Assembly (NCBI RefSeq): GCF_025698545.1
Contig: NC_068571.1
Location: 50,377,733-50,441,732 of the forward strand
Origin: Gossypium raimondii
Lineage: Eukaryota; Streptophyta; Magnoliopsida; Malvales; Malvaceae
Reading direction: 5' to 3'
Length of the DNA stretch: 64,000 nucleotides
The translations under genes were made by a program, and so were the position numbers. Below are positions 1 to 11,799 of the stretch, one piece after another (positions within the stretch are counted from its first letter, which is position 1; each line of letters opens with the position of its first letter). The notes under the pieces are model-generated. The model was not told where the DNA came from and did no database searches. It worked only from the letters and a program-made list of their open reading frames with translations.

Positions 1-430
1 ATACAAGGGGACACACGGCTGAAACACATGCCCATGTCTCTGCCCGTGTGGACAAAATAGACCATTTTCCTAGCCACATTTCTTACCCAATTTGTCATCA
101 ACCTAAATCAACATTTTAGACATCAACAAGCCATAACAAGGCAATCAAATCAAGCCAAAATCAATACTTAAACATATAATACTATCACATACCAACAATA
201 TGCCCTTAGGCTCTTTAAATGACAACATAACTCATATCAATCTAATAACCAATTTCACCTACATAATTAAATACATATATGCATAATTCACCTAATATAC
301 CTATTCAACCCAATCATCAATATACCTATAAGATTTTCATCATTCAACCATTTCAAACACACATCAAACATGATAGGGTCATTTACATACACATCAAAAT
401 TTATCCATCATAAGTCATTTAAATGGCTAG
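1..430. repeat. LTR-retrotransposon-type dispersed repeat, left edge
   Basis: No gene is visible. The first 60 bases carry the cacacgg / cccatgt / cccgtgtgg word pattern that also recurs at about 627-690 inside the neighbouring LTR. I associate these words with Ty3/gypsy LTRs of cotton-like genomes, from memory. The rest is AT-rich without coding sense. The left boundary lies outside the window. Confidence 0.35.
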
Positions 431-1666
431 TGATACGCTGTAGAAGTAACATATTTTAATCATATTCTTAATGCGTTTTTGGATGATTAATTATGTAAAT
501 TAGTGAATTTGATGCTCCTAATCCTTTAAATTCATGTTTCTATACTTAGGAGAGCATTTTGGAGTAAAAAGAGCGAAAAACAAGCCAAAATCGGACAAAT
601 AGAGTTGTTTCCAAGATCCACACGGCCTGGGCATTTCCACACGCCCATGTTAGACACACGAGCTAGCCACACACCCATGTGTCAACCCATGTCGATATTG
701 CACCCTATTTCCCAACAATGCGGAAAAACCCAATTTTTAGGCTTTTTGAGCATTCTAAAGTCTATAAATATCAATTAGAAGAAGATCTAAAGAGGCATGC
801 AGAGAAGATTGAAGAAAAGACTCAAAGAATGCCATCGGAATCATCTCAGAAGCAGATTTCCTTCAAGATTGAAGATCTCCATTTAATTTCTTTAGAAGTT
901 TTATTGAGTTTCTTTATGTCTTGCTGTTATCTTAACTTTGAGATGTTTCTATTTAGGATTATGAACTAAATTCCCTAGATACCTAGGGAAGATGAAACCT
1001 ATGATGAATCTTGTTATTTGATGTCTGATTTACATGATAAATACTTGATTCTTGTTCTCAATTATGTATGCTTATTTCGTGTTTTGATATTTTAAGGATA
1101 TTAATTCATGTTTAATGTGCTTATTTTAGTGGAGTAAAAGTCCCTATTTAAGAGTAGATCTAGCATAATTGAGTGGAGTTGCATGCAATCCTAGAAATAG
1201 GACGACATAAATCTACCAGATTAGAGTCAAATCTAATAGGGGAATCCATAAATCGAGTTAATGTGATAATAGGAGTTTTAATTAGAAAGAGATTTCAATT
1301 AATCAAGTTAGAGCCAGTTGTTCTTCCTCTCGAAAGAAATATTAACATAATTTAGGGAATTCTACGGATCAAGGCACAAGTGAATAAATATTTTAAATTC
1401 AAATTCATAATAATAAGTAAAGTCTAGGTGGATTTTTTCCTGTGTATTGTCTATCTCATTGATATCTTCCATTATTCTCATATTTTATTCTCTGTTGCTT
1501 TCTTAGTTAAATTGGTTTAGTAATTTTAAATTAAAAACAATCACTCCAAATTGTCGGCTAAATAATAGAAAAACGGTAATTACTAATACTTTTAGCCCTC
1601 GGGGATACAATATTTCTTACTCACCATAACTATACTATGGTTCAATAGATGCGCTTGCCTTAGTAT
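431..1666 (+). mobile_element. Ty3/gypsy-type LTR fossil, 3' end cut
   Basis: The segment opens with TGATACGCTGTAGAAGT. Its end carries the words 'cctcggggatacaatatt' and 'tatactatggttcaatag' followed by 'tgcgcttgcctta', the usual closing words of a common plant gypsy LTR family. The sequence then changes abruptly at 1667, where an oppositely oriented LTR begins, so this LTR looks interrupted or truncated. The open frame at 679-969 lies inside the LTR and is not treated as a gene. It is a fossil with no internal coding region attached. Family assignment is from memory. Confidence 0.5.
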
Positions 1667-4159
1667 TGTCGAAACCATTTTTTTTATAAAGGTCGACTTT
1701 TTATTTAAACGAAAACGAACATGGGAGTTGCCACCAATCCTTTTTGATGAGGTGTGATCGGGTTACCTCGAAGAGTGGTTGTTTTTAATAAACGATATCT
1801 AATATATAAAAACAACGATTTTGATCCACAAAATTCAGAAAGACGAGTTCGGGAGTCGGTTACGTACGAGGAAGGATTAGCACCCTCGTAATGCCCAAAA
1901 TTGGTACCTAGTTGATTACTTAATGTCTTGGTGTCAAAAATTAAAAACTCGAAAAGAATTTAAAATATGATCTCTCTTTATATTGTGTTATTTTTAATTA
2001 AAATTACTCAAATAAATCAAAAGGTGTAAAATGCCTCCTTACCTCGAAGTCACAAAATGTCACATCCCATAAGTTAGGACACGACACCTTATATTTTTGA
2101 GAATAAGCTTGCCTTTTATTTTTTATTTAAACCTCATTTATTTTAATTTTAAAATAATATTCGGTTATTTAGGTTCAACACGAGAAAAATCGAAACTCAG
2201 TAAGTTAGGGCACGACTTCTCGAATTTCCAAATACGGAATATTGCCTTTATTATCGAAATTTTCTTTTTACGAATTTGGGTAAAAATTAATATAATATTA
2301 AAATTGATATATGAATAAAATGTTACACTAATGAATGACAACAATATGAAAACATGAATAAACGAATTATAGTATACATGTTGGCAATAATCACATGAAG
2401 CATGTCACTTTAATATCAATATTAACAATCAAAGAAAACGAAACAAAATAATATATAGAACAATTTGGAGTAAATAGTATAAAACAATTTAAAGCAAATA
2501 ATATGTAAAACAAATTAAAATAAATAATATACAAACTACAAAGCAATTTAAAATAAATAACATATAAGACAATTTAAAATATGATGTAAAAAGTTTAAAA
2601 TAAATAATATGTAAAAAGAAGTTTCAAATAAATAATATACAAAATAGTTTAAAATAAAGAAATGATGTGTATAAAAATATTCAAAATAAATAATAAATAT
2701 AAAAGCTTAAAAATAGGTAATATATAAAAAAATGGATAATAGTTTGAAATATTTTAAAATACATAATATGTGGAAAACTTGAAATAAATAATAATAAAAC
2801 AATTTAAAATAATAATATATGAGAAAAAGGTTTAAAATAAATAAATGAATAGAAGATTCGAAAATAAATTGAAATCAACCAAATTTGAGACTAAATCAAG
2901 ACACAAATGAAATTAAGGGTAAAAACTATAATAAAATAAACAGAGAAGGACCCAAATGAAAGGGCGCAAAAGGGCGAAGGGCCAAATGGGTAAATAAACC
3001 AATCCTGGACACGTGTCCACTTTCCAGCGCATCAGTGGGTCGGGGACCCAATTGAAAACCAAACAAAATTATGTGGTCAAATTAAAACAAAAATAAAAAT
3101 AAACAAAAGGGACTAAATTAAAAAGAACAGAACTGCGAAAGGGCTAGGGGTGCAAATAACCCCATCAAGCAAAAACACGTGGATCCCCCCTGGAGAAGGT
3201 CGGGTCGCGCGCGGATAGGCCTTAAACGGCGTCGTTTTGGCGCTTGGGTTCCCAACCCAAAACGGCTCCGTTTTGCTTCCTTATTTAAATCTAATTTTTT
3301 TTCTAAAATTTTTATTTTTCTCTTTTCTCAAAAAAAAATCCCAAAATTCTCTTAACCCTCTCTTCCCCTCCGAGCTCTGGCCAAAGATCCGGCCATCGGC
3401 CTTCGCCGGCATCCGCGGTGGCCGGAAAAAACCAAAAATAATCCCTTTCGATGCCCTTCACACGTGGAGTAAGGATCCGAGGCCAAAACCCCCGAAAACC
3501 TGGCCAAACCCGGTGAAGCAACGAAGAAACGTTTCGTTTCTTTTCCTTTTCCGGCGTGGCCGTCGACAGCGAGTAGATCAGCCGACGTAGGTAAGTTTCT
3601 TTTCCTCTTCCCTTTGTTTTATATTCGCAGATAAAATAAAAATAAATCTTAACGTGAAAAAAATAAACGAAATCAAACGAAAATCACCTTGAAAAATATA
3701 TAAAAGTCAAGCTTTTTTTTCTTTTTTGTATTCAATCTTTTTGAAAATAAAAGAACCGCCCTCTTTTCCAAGCTATTTTCGGGCTCTTTATAGCCGAATT
3801 GTTACAATTTTTTTTGTTTTTCTTTTTCGTTTCATATATTGTTTTGCTATTATTTTCACGTGTTCTTTCTGCTGCTTCTGTCCTTTCTTCTTACAGGTGT
3901 TGACTGAGGCGTAAAAGAGGTGCCCTTGTCATGGAGCGGTGACGTGACCGAAGGATAGCGGCGGCACATGGGTAAGGGTCAGAAGACCCTAGGTGCGGCG
4001 CACCTAGGGTTTGCTTAATTGTTGTTTTCTGTTATAAGGCTGATTGGGCTTATTAGGGTTAGGTTTAGGTTTGGTTTGGGTTTGGGTTTGTGGTATTGGT
4101 TGGTTTGAGTTTGGGTTGGGTATTGTTGTTTGGGTTTTGGGTTGGGTATGCCGCAATCA
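1667..4159 (-). mobile_element. Ty3/gypsy-type LTR, probably solo, inverted
   Basis: Read on the minus strand it begins TGATTGCGGCATACCC near 4159 and ends GGTTTCGACA at 1667. Its end (the gtcgac word, a block on unequal 'gactcc'-type wording, and the 'gcaccctcgtaa' block near 1880) matches in order the end of the plus-strand LTR at 43199-45422, so both belong to one family. Both also hold a palindromic aaacggcgtcgttt core (here 3224-3239). No matching 5-bp target duplication was found (agtat on the left, gtgta on the right), so ends are approximate. The frames at 3237-3590 and 3726-3914 are LTR sequence, not genes. Confidence 0.6.
2330..2890. repeat. degenerate AT-rich minisatellite inside the LTR
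   Basis: Units of roughly 30-45 bases built on 'caatttaaaataaataatat' recur more than ten times with drift in length and sequence. This is an internal expansion of the LTR and helps explain its length. Confidence 0.5.
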
Positions 4160-5240
4160 GTGTAGTGGAACATGATCAAGATAGGATTTGTCTCTCATAC
4201 ATAATGAGAGCAATATCTTAGTCCCTTAATTGAATATGACTAGAAGTGCATGACTATACTCAAAAGAGTTAATATGAGATATCATTCACATTTGTTTATC
4301 TTAGTCTACTTGGGAATTAAGAAACAAGAGAATGGAATGTACAAGTTTGGTTGTTATGTTAAACCGTGACTTCTTGCAACTTAGGTAGCAGTGATGCATT
4401 ATTAGATGTCACTCACTATTTGTAAAATTAGAATTGTTTTAATGTTACTATCAACGTTGTAGAATCCTATAGGGTCACACCCTATGGTTGAAGCGTTCTG
4501 AATCTAAAGAAAGTTGTGATTATATTTAACTATCACATAAGTTCAATTATTCATAGAAATTTTCTTATGATTAATTTAATTTGACAAAATTAAATATTAG
4601 ACATAATATGTGTACATACTTAATGTACATGCATAGATGATCCAGTTAATATAATATATGAATTATGTTCCAAACAAATTTTAATTTGAATATCTTTACC
4701 AAAATATTAAATAATAATTTAATTTTCGATCACAGATATGTTTTAAGGAATTTTGGAAACTAATATCTTTATGAAAAAGGATATCATGTTTTATGGAAAA
4801 TTCCTTATATCCCTCTATGAAAATAGAGATTTTATTTAATATGGTATTGTGAATAAAAGGTAGGTCCTATCCCAATTTTGTTGTTACCCACGAAATACTA
4901 CTTTAACTAGTAGTAAAGAATTTCGTTTCTCTTTGAAAAAGTTTAGAGAGTGACTCTGGTTGTTCTTTTTCGGGTGGATCTTGTAGAAGCCGATACGATT
5001 TTGTTGCAATTGAGGTTTATCATTTCAACAAAGGCTTTAAACCCATATCAGGGTTACTCTTTTCAAATCGTTTTTAGGTATATTTTTCAACTCAAATTCG
5101 TTCCTCATACATAGGTCAATGGATTGTGATCGTTAATATCATTTTTTCACTACCTCACTGGACGTACCAGAATTCAAACAAAAGGCTCTATGGAGGAGAC
5201 TTATTTGGTGTAAATTTTAAATTTCCAAACATTCATTCAT
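4160..5240 (+). mobile_element. copia-type element remnant (3' flank and LTR-like part)
   Basis: The block starts with 'gtggaacatgatcaagat' and 'atttgtctctcatacataa', wording I associate with the region downstream of pol in cotton copia elements. It continues with LTR-like leader wording ('tcgggtggatcttgtagaa') and an ending rich in short AT motifs. No coding frame survives. It abuts the inverted gypsy LTR directly. Family call is from memory and low in certainty. Confidence 0.35.
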
Positions 5241-6477
5241 CTCATGTCCTTCAATGTTAGATAGATTACCAATAAAGAGCATATTACAATTTTAAGAGAT
5301 TCAAATTATTGTCGATTATAAAATTTACATATTATATATTAAAATAAGGGAAATTTTTTTTTATGAGTGTGATTCTGTGAGTATACTAAGCAATTTTGGA
5401 AGAGAATATTGAAAGCTTGAGGTAACTTTCATTTCCATAATGCAACATGAGAGAGGAAGGTCAATTGAATTCTTGAGACACAAAAGGAAGAGTACTATAA
5501 TTTTGGGGTTAGTATAGAATGCCCATCCTTACTTCCTATGATGGGAGAAGAATGGAAAATCATATGGGAATTCTCTTAGATGGTATCAGACATTTTTATT
5601 TAGATTAAATTCACTATTAAAAATAGATCTTACTGTTAATATTTCAAAAGTTTACAAAAGTTGGGAATAGTTGTAAGGATTTTCTTGCTCTTTCCGTGAT
5701 TAATTATTTATCCCTTTAAAAAATACCCGCGATAAAAGAATTAATTATAACCGCACATAAATATTTGATTTCGAAAATAAAAATTAAGTCATCATACGAG
5801 TGTAATATCACCGCGAATGAGCTTTTCATTGCGATATAGGAATTTCACCCTCCTCCATCGTCAAGTCATTTCACTTTAAAACTAGTGTTTTCCCTTTAAA
5901 TTCCTTTTACTTTTTAAAGAGCATTAACTAGAAACTTCTGTCCTCCACTTCCTATATTTTCTTTTTTTCTAATTTTTGTGCTTTAATTTTATTGCATAAC
6001 ATGCTTCTTGTTTTCCTCTAAGCCCTCACACAAACAAGCTTTTGCTGACAATTTGAATTTATCCTCGTTTGAACAAAATCTAATAAACTCTTAGTATTTA
6101 TGTATTTTCTATTTATTTTATTCATTTTAATTAAAAAACAATGAAATTTCAAGTATGTATTGAAGTTAATATATGTAGTTAAATAAAAATTAAATTTTAA
6201 ATATTTAATATGTATTTTCATAAAAAATCATTTGATGTACCATCAGTAGAGTTCTTTAAACTCCACAAGTAAGTTAAAGATTTGACAAGTGTATTATAAG
6301 ATGTAGATAAAAATAAAATAAAAATTATATAAATAAATGTGACACTTGTCACAACCTATAACGATGCATCAAATAACTATTCATTTTCATAAATAATTAT
6401 TAAAAATAAATAAAAAGTAAAAGAGAAATCATGAACAAAATATAATTGTCGTTACTAACAATTTTAAAAAATAAATG
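5241..6477. other. intergenic, nothing recognised
   Basis: AT-rich sequence with no supported gene. Short frames here lack codon structure, splice context and any recognisable motif. Confidence 0.5.
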
Positions 6478-6935
6478 GTTTAATATATCATTTGGTATCT
6501 GAGTTTGATAGTTTTTCTAATGTGGTATATGTGTTATTTTTATTATCTAATTTGGTACTTGTATTTAACAAAAGTTATATGTTTTGGACCCAAAGGTAAT
6601 GATGTTAACATTTTTAGTGTTTAATTCGGATTTTACAATTGATTTGAAGAAAGTTAATTGCTAATATTATTAGGTTTGGATTTTTTATGATTTTGTTAAT
6701 AAAATAAATTTAGTGTTAATTATGAATTTATTTAATTTTGGTTTCTAGTAGATATTTCATCAAATCTACTCTAAAACCCAAATTAAACACTAAAATGTTA
6801 ATCTTGTTATGTTCAAGTACCAAAATGTATAACCTTTGTTAAATACAAATATCATGTTGGACCAAAAAATAACACAAGTACTACATTAGAAAAAGTGTCA
6901 AAGTTAGGTATCATATTCGAGTCAAACTCAAGTAT
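6478..6935. mobile_element. MITE-like foldback element
   Basis: The left arm (about 6483-6600) and the right arm (about 6815-6935) are inverted copies. Left wording 'tttttctaatgtggtatatg' and 'gtatttaacaaaagttat' matches the reverse complement of 'acaagtactacattagaaaa' and 'ataacctttgttaaatac'. Arms are about 110 bp with scattered mismatches around a 220-bp AT-rich centre. No transposase is encoded, so it is non-autonomous. Confidence 0.7.
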
Positions 6936-7489
6936 AAATCATATGTGGGTTTTCATTCTTTATGTGCTCGGTTTATGTATCACCGTGTGTAGGTTCTCTA
7001 TACATTTATTCGGTTTAGGTTTGAATATATTCTATTTATTATTTCATTCTAATCGTGTTAATCTTAGTTATGGTTATCCGATGTATTCTTAATAATTACA
7101 ATTATGATTATACTTATAACTTCCAAAAAAAAAACCTTATGTATAATAGTTGAAAAATACATTCTATTTTATGTATGATTATATTAGAATATAACGTAAG
7201 TTATAATTTAATTTAATAATAATTAAATTATTTTATAACTAATTAAATCATTACTACTTTTAATTAAAATTTATTGAATATAAAAATTAAAGATAAAAAT
7301 AAATAAAATAATATATTTAAAATTTATTTAATAAATAAATCTAAAAAGATTGATATATTTTTCATCAAATCTCACAAGAATAAATGAATATTTTGAATTA
7401 TACAGGGGAGAATTTTTTAAAACCTCATTCAGGGTTTAAATACTTTTCTTCTCGAATATATTATAGAAAAAAATAAATGAAGAAGAATC

Positions 7490-7640
7490 ATTTTTTTTTG
7501 CTATAATATTTAAAACTACTCATAGTTCATTTTTCAACCCTTAAATAAGAGGATAATGCGTTTCAAGACAACCGAATTTCCATATTCCTGTACTGATAAT
7601 AATGTCGATATTGATCAAAACTAAGGCTTAATTAACAACT
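7490..7640 (+). repeat. dispersed repeat, copy 1
   Basis: The wording 'cttaaataagaggataatgcgtttca' (here split by short differences), then an aaccgaatttcc block and 'gataataatgtcgat', parallels the segment at about 14915-15050. Both are diverged copies of one dispersed family; class not determined. Confidence 0.5.
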
Positions 7641-9399
7641 ACCCATCACATTAAGAAACCATTTTGTTGAATTGTTTAGCCATTGTGTCTGGTTAAAAAA
7701 TATTTTTTAATAGGAGCACTATGTAATGGGTAAGTTAAGCATCTAGTGTCTTTATTACAAAGTTTTATTCTCATGTATATTATATAAACCTTTTTTCTTT
7801 TCTTTCTTCTTCTTCTTCTTTTGGTTTTTGCATAACAGTGCCATCGATTTCTCTAGAATTCCCAACACATCCTGAAAACCGCAAATATTGAAGCGGGATT
7901 GTGGGTGTTGAGAGAGAGTTCAAAACTCTCCATTCATAAATACTTATAAGCTTGAAAATTGAAGTTGATGCAATTGTCGTTATTACTTTTATTTTTAATC
8001 TTTTAACAACTAATTCCTTTCTTGTTACCTTGGTTAATGATGAAGGTAATCGGAGTTCTGATGCTTTGACAAATTTGAAGAGTAGATTCCATTCCAATGT
8101 TCCTTCAAACATATTTTGCTTAGATGTATTATTTCATATTATTTATTTATTTATTTATTTTATTACTTAAGAATTTGTGGTTAATCTAGTTCATGTTTTT
8201 ACCAACAAAAAATTCTCTCTTCTTTTTAAATTTAACACTCGAACATGACTTTGAAAAAGAAAAATTACATGACCCCAACCCAATTTGTCCATATTTTTTT
8301 TACAAAATATCATAAATTGTTATAAGAAAAACTAATTAAAAGTATATAAAATGTTGTAAAGTCTGAAAATATATAAAATCAAGACGGAGCCTTAAAATTT
8401 CCGTTAAATTACTGGCTCCACTCAATCTTTGAAATAAGAAAATTTTGATCCTCTACATTTGAAAGAGTTTAAATCCTAGTTTTGACCAAAAAAGGAAAAA
8501 AGTTGATTAGTTCATCATTAGTGTTTGAATATTAGGTGTAAATTTTGGTTGACCCAAAATTTGGATAACTCGGCAATTTTGGGATTTAGATTCAACGAAA
8601 GCCGGGCTGCTAAACTGTGGAATATAATATAACTCTCTTCATTAACTAAAAATAGCCTACGCTCAAACTTTTTTCATGCAAATCTCAACTTAATAATGCA
8701 ATAAAATATAAGTGGAAAAAAAGTTTTATAGTAAACAACTGGTTTTGAAAATAATAAAATTTATGTTTCTGGAAACTTTCTTCTTCTTCTTTTTTAAGAA
8801 GTCACTGTTTTCTGCACGTGGATGACATAAATTTTGTCTGCATATAATGCACTGTTATATATATTTACATATTTCATATATTTATATTTTAGTTTATCAA
8901 AATTATTAAAAGGGTTCTTGGACGTTAATATGGTAGATTTGTTATTTAACTATGGTTACGGAACGCGTGGGAGGAATATCTTCGATACAATAAAAATGTT
9001 AATAACAAGATAAACCATATCATTCATTGTCATTCTAATAAAACAGTTAAGTCAATAAAATATTTAGTGACCAATCATTTATCACCCAATAAAAATTAAG
9101 TCATTCATTGTGTGAATAATTAGTCCAAGTGACAGATTTACTATTCAGACATCTTCATGACTTGCCACTATCCTAACACTAATGGGTATAACAAAAACTA
9201 TATTAAAAATTTAATAAAGAAAGTATATAAATTTCATTTTGCAACTATGTCGGTGATTGCAAAAGTTAAATAATAGTCGCAAAGCAGCTAATCGGAACCC
9301 AATCTGTTTCTCTCTTTTTTTACGCCAATACACATGAGAGACATTACTTTGTTTTTCATTTTTTCGGACAATAATCACACGCCCCTCCGACACCTCCGC
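7641..9399. other. intergenic upstream of the clathrin assembly gene
   Basis: AT-rich, no supported gene. It includes an (ATTT)n tract at about 8139-8160. A frame at 7952-8170 starts with a hydrophobic stretch but has no family match I can defend. Confidence 0.5.
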
Positions 9400-9479
9400 T
9401 AAAAACAGCTACTTCTCACCAGATCTCTTACATCCAACGGCCTTGATATCTCCACGTCTCCGTACCCCAATCCATTATT

Positions 9480-9849
9480 TGAATCTGGCTCTTTATTTCT
9501 CCTCCACATCCTCCGTCCTTTCCTCCACTCTTTTTCTTACACGAAGAGAAAGAATCAACCGGCGCCGCTGCGATTGATCGCCTCTTTCGCCGCCGCCGTA
9601 CGCCGTTAATCTAGAAGGTAAGCTAAAACAACAATTCTTCCTCTCTGTTCTTTTTTGAAAGCTTTGCCCTTGTTTGTAGTTGGAGTTCATTAATGGTTCA
9701 ATTGATCTTAATTAGAGTTAGTTAATTAAATTTTGTTAGATTTCTACTTTGGAGTTGGAACATTTAAATTTTAAAGTGAAATTACCGTTAACATAATTTC
9801 CAAACAAAAACAAAAGGAGGAGATTTTGGTTTAAAATCAGACGGTCGAG
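9480..9849 (+). promoter_or_regulatory. 5' UTR with leader intron of the clathrin assembly gene
   Basis: A CT-rich leader (about 9490-9617) ends at a donor, AAG|GTAAGC, at 9618. A matching acceptor, AAATCAG, ends at 9840, nine bases before the start codon. This gives a 223-bp intron wholly inside the 5' UTR, a common arrangement in plant housekeeping genes. The transcription start is not resolved. Confidence 0.55.
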
Positions 9850-11799
9850 ATGCCGAGCACGATTCAAAAAGCGATCGGGGCCGTTAAGGACCAAACCAGC
9901 ATAGGACTAGCGAAGGTGGCTAGCAACATGGCGCCGGACCTCGAGGTGGCGATTGTGAAAGCGACGAGCCACGACGACGACCCTGCCGACGAGAAGTACA
10001 TACGGGAGATCCTAAATTTGACCTCGTACTCGCGCGGGTACGTTCACGCGTGCGTGTCGGCGGTGTCCAAACGGCTCGGGAAGACTCGTAACTGGACCGT
10101 GGCGCTCAAAGCACTGGTGCTTGTTCATAGGCTGTTGAATGAGGGAGATCCGGTGTTTCAAGAAGAGATCTTGTATGCTACGAGGAGAGGTACGAGGTTG
10201 TTGAATATGTCGGATTTTAGAGATGAGGCTCACTCAAGTTCATGGGATCACTCCGCCTTTATAAGAACCTATGCTATGTATTTGGATCAAAGACTTGAAT
10301 TGATGCTTTTCGACAGGAAAAGCAGTGGAGGCAGTGGCGCTGGGGGAAGTAGTCATGGAAGTGCTGATGATAGATATGGTGGGCGAGATAATTTCCGATC
10401 ACCACCACCGAGGCCGTACGAATATGATTATGGGGATATCAGAGGTGATAATGGATATGGAAATTATGGGATGACAAGGAGAACGAGGTCTTATGGTGAT
10501 ATGAGTGAGGCAGCGGGGAGAGATGGGAGAGAGGAGAAGAAAGCAGTGACGCCATTGAGGGAAATGACACCAGAGAGGATTTTTGGGAAGATGGGTCACT
10601 TGCAGAGGTTGTTAGATCGGTTCTTGTCATGTCGGCCTACAGGATTGGCAAAGAATTGTAGGATGATCTTGATTGCTTTATATCCTGTTGTGAAAGAGAG
10701 TTTTCAATTATATGCAGATATTTGCGAGGTTTTGGCTGTGCTGCTTGATAAGTTTTTCGATATGGAGTACCCAGATTGTGTCAAGGCATTTGATGCATAT
10801 GCAAGTGCAGCGAAGCAGATAGATGAGTTGATTGCATTTTATAATTGGTGTAAGGATACGGGTGTGGCTAGATCGTCGGAGTATCCCGAGGTGCAAAGGA
10901 TCACTAGTAAGTTGTTGGAGACATTGGAGGAGTTTGTGAGGGATAGAGCTAAGAGGCCAAAGAGTCCAGAGAGGAAAGAGCTCCCTCCTCCACCTAAAGA
11001 GGAAGAACCTGCACCAGATATGAATGAAATAAAGGCACTACCTGCTCCGGAAAATTATACTCCACCGCCACCACCAGAGCCTGAGCCTGTTAAACCCCCA
11101 GAGCCACAAGAGGATTTAGTGAATTTGAGGGATGATACTGTCTCAGCTGATGATCAGGGGAACAAATTGGCTTTGGCTTTATTTAATGGTCCTCCGGCTA
11201 ATAATGGTAATGGATCATGGGAAGCTTTCTCATCAAATGGACCTGAAGTGACATCTGCTTGGCAAACCCCAGCTGCTGAGCCAGGGAAGGAAGACTGGGA
11301 GTTGGCTTTGGTTGAGACCGCTAGTAACTTGTCAAGGCAAAAGGCAGCTTTGGGGGGTGGTCTAGATCCATTGCTGTTGAATGGCATGTATGATCAAGGA
11401 ACGGTAAGGCAGCATGTTAGCACTGCACAGTTAAGTGGGGGGAGTGCGAGTAGCGTGGCATTGCCAGGCCCAGGGAAGACCACAACACAAGTTTTAGCTC
11501 TTCCAGCACCAGATGGAACAGTTCAGAATGTCAATCAGGACCCGTTTGCCGCATCTTTGAGCATTCCTCCTCCTTCCTATGTACAAATGGCTGACATGGA
11601 GAAGAAACAAACTCTGCTTGTCCAGGAGCAGCAGGTATGGCAGCAATATGCAAGGGATGGAATGCAAGGTCAAGCTAGTTTGGCCAAAATTAATAACCCT
11701 GGATACTATGGACCTGGACCTATGCCAGTGATGCCTTACGGAATGCCCCCAGTGAATGGGATGGGGCCACCAGCCGGGTATTATTATACTCCATATTGA
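9850..11799 (+). CDS. ANTH-domain clathrin assembly protein (AP180/CALM family)
   Basis: A single uninterrupted 649-codon coding exon, close to the length of Arabidopsis At2g25430 (ECA4) and At4g32285. Residues about 25-160 form the N-terminal ANTH core (MAPDLEVAIVKATSHDDDP, then RGYVHACVSAVSKRLGKTRNW and a helical SDFRDEAHSSSWDHSAF stretch). A Gly/Ser-rich, charged insert (about 157-235) precedes the second helical part (about 240-370). The tail is Pro/Glu-rich and carries endocytic peptide motifs, DPLLLNG near 506 and DPF at 564-566. By family knowledge it binds phosphoinositides through ANTH and recruits clathrin and adaptors at the plasma membrane or trans-Golgi. The start is set by the first ATG after the leader-intron acceptor. 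The frame is whole. Confidence 0.95.
   Translation: MPSTIQKAIGAVKDQTSIGLAKVASNMAPDLEVAIVKATSHDDDPADEKYIREILNLTSYSRGYVHACVSAVSKRLGKTRNWTVALKALVLVHRLLNEGDPVFQEEILYATRRGTRLLNMSDFRDEAHSSSWDHSAFIRTYAMYLDQRLELMLFDRKSSGGSGAGGSSHGSADDRYGGRDNFRSPPPRPYEYDYGDIRGDNGYGNYGMTRRTRSYGDMSEAAGRDGREEKKAVTPLREMTPERIFGKMGHLQRLLDRFLSCRPTGLAKNCRMILIALYPVVKESFQLYADICEVLAVLLDKFFDMEYPDCVKAFDAYASAAKQIDELIAFYNWCKDTGVARSSEYPEVQRITSKLLETLEEFVRDRAKRPKSPERKELPPPPKEEEPAPDMNEIKALPAPENYTPPPPPEPEPVKPPEPQEDLVNLRDDTVSADDQGNKLALALFNGPPANNGNGSWEAFSSNGPEVTSAWQTPAAEPGKEDWELALVETASNLSRQKAALGGGLDPLLLNGMYDQGTVRQHVSTAQLSGGSASSVALPGPGKTTTQVLALPAPDGTVQNVNQDPFAASLSIPPPSYVQMADMEKKQTLLVQEQQVWQQYARDGMQGQASLAKINNPGYYGPGPMPVMPYGMPPVNGMGPPAGYYYTPY

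Noticed and set aside
3237-3590. 117-codon plus-strand frame and the overlapping minus-strand frame
   Set aside because: Both lie inside the gypsy-type LTR; composition follows the GC-rich LTR leader and no protein family fits.
7952-8170. Frame with a hydrophobic start that could be a signal peptide of a receptor-like protein
   Set aside because: No continuation by splicing was found, and the match to leucine-rich-repeat receptors is too weak to defend.
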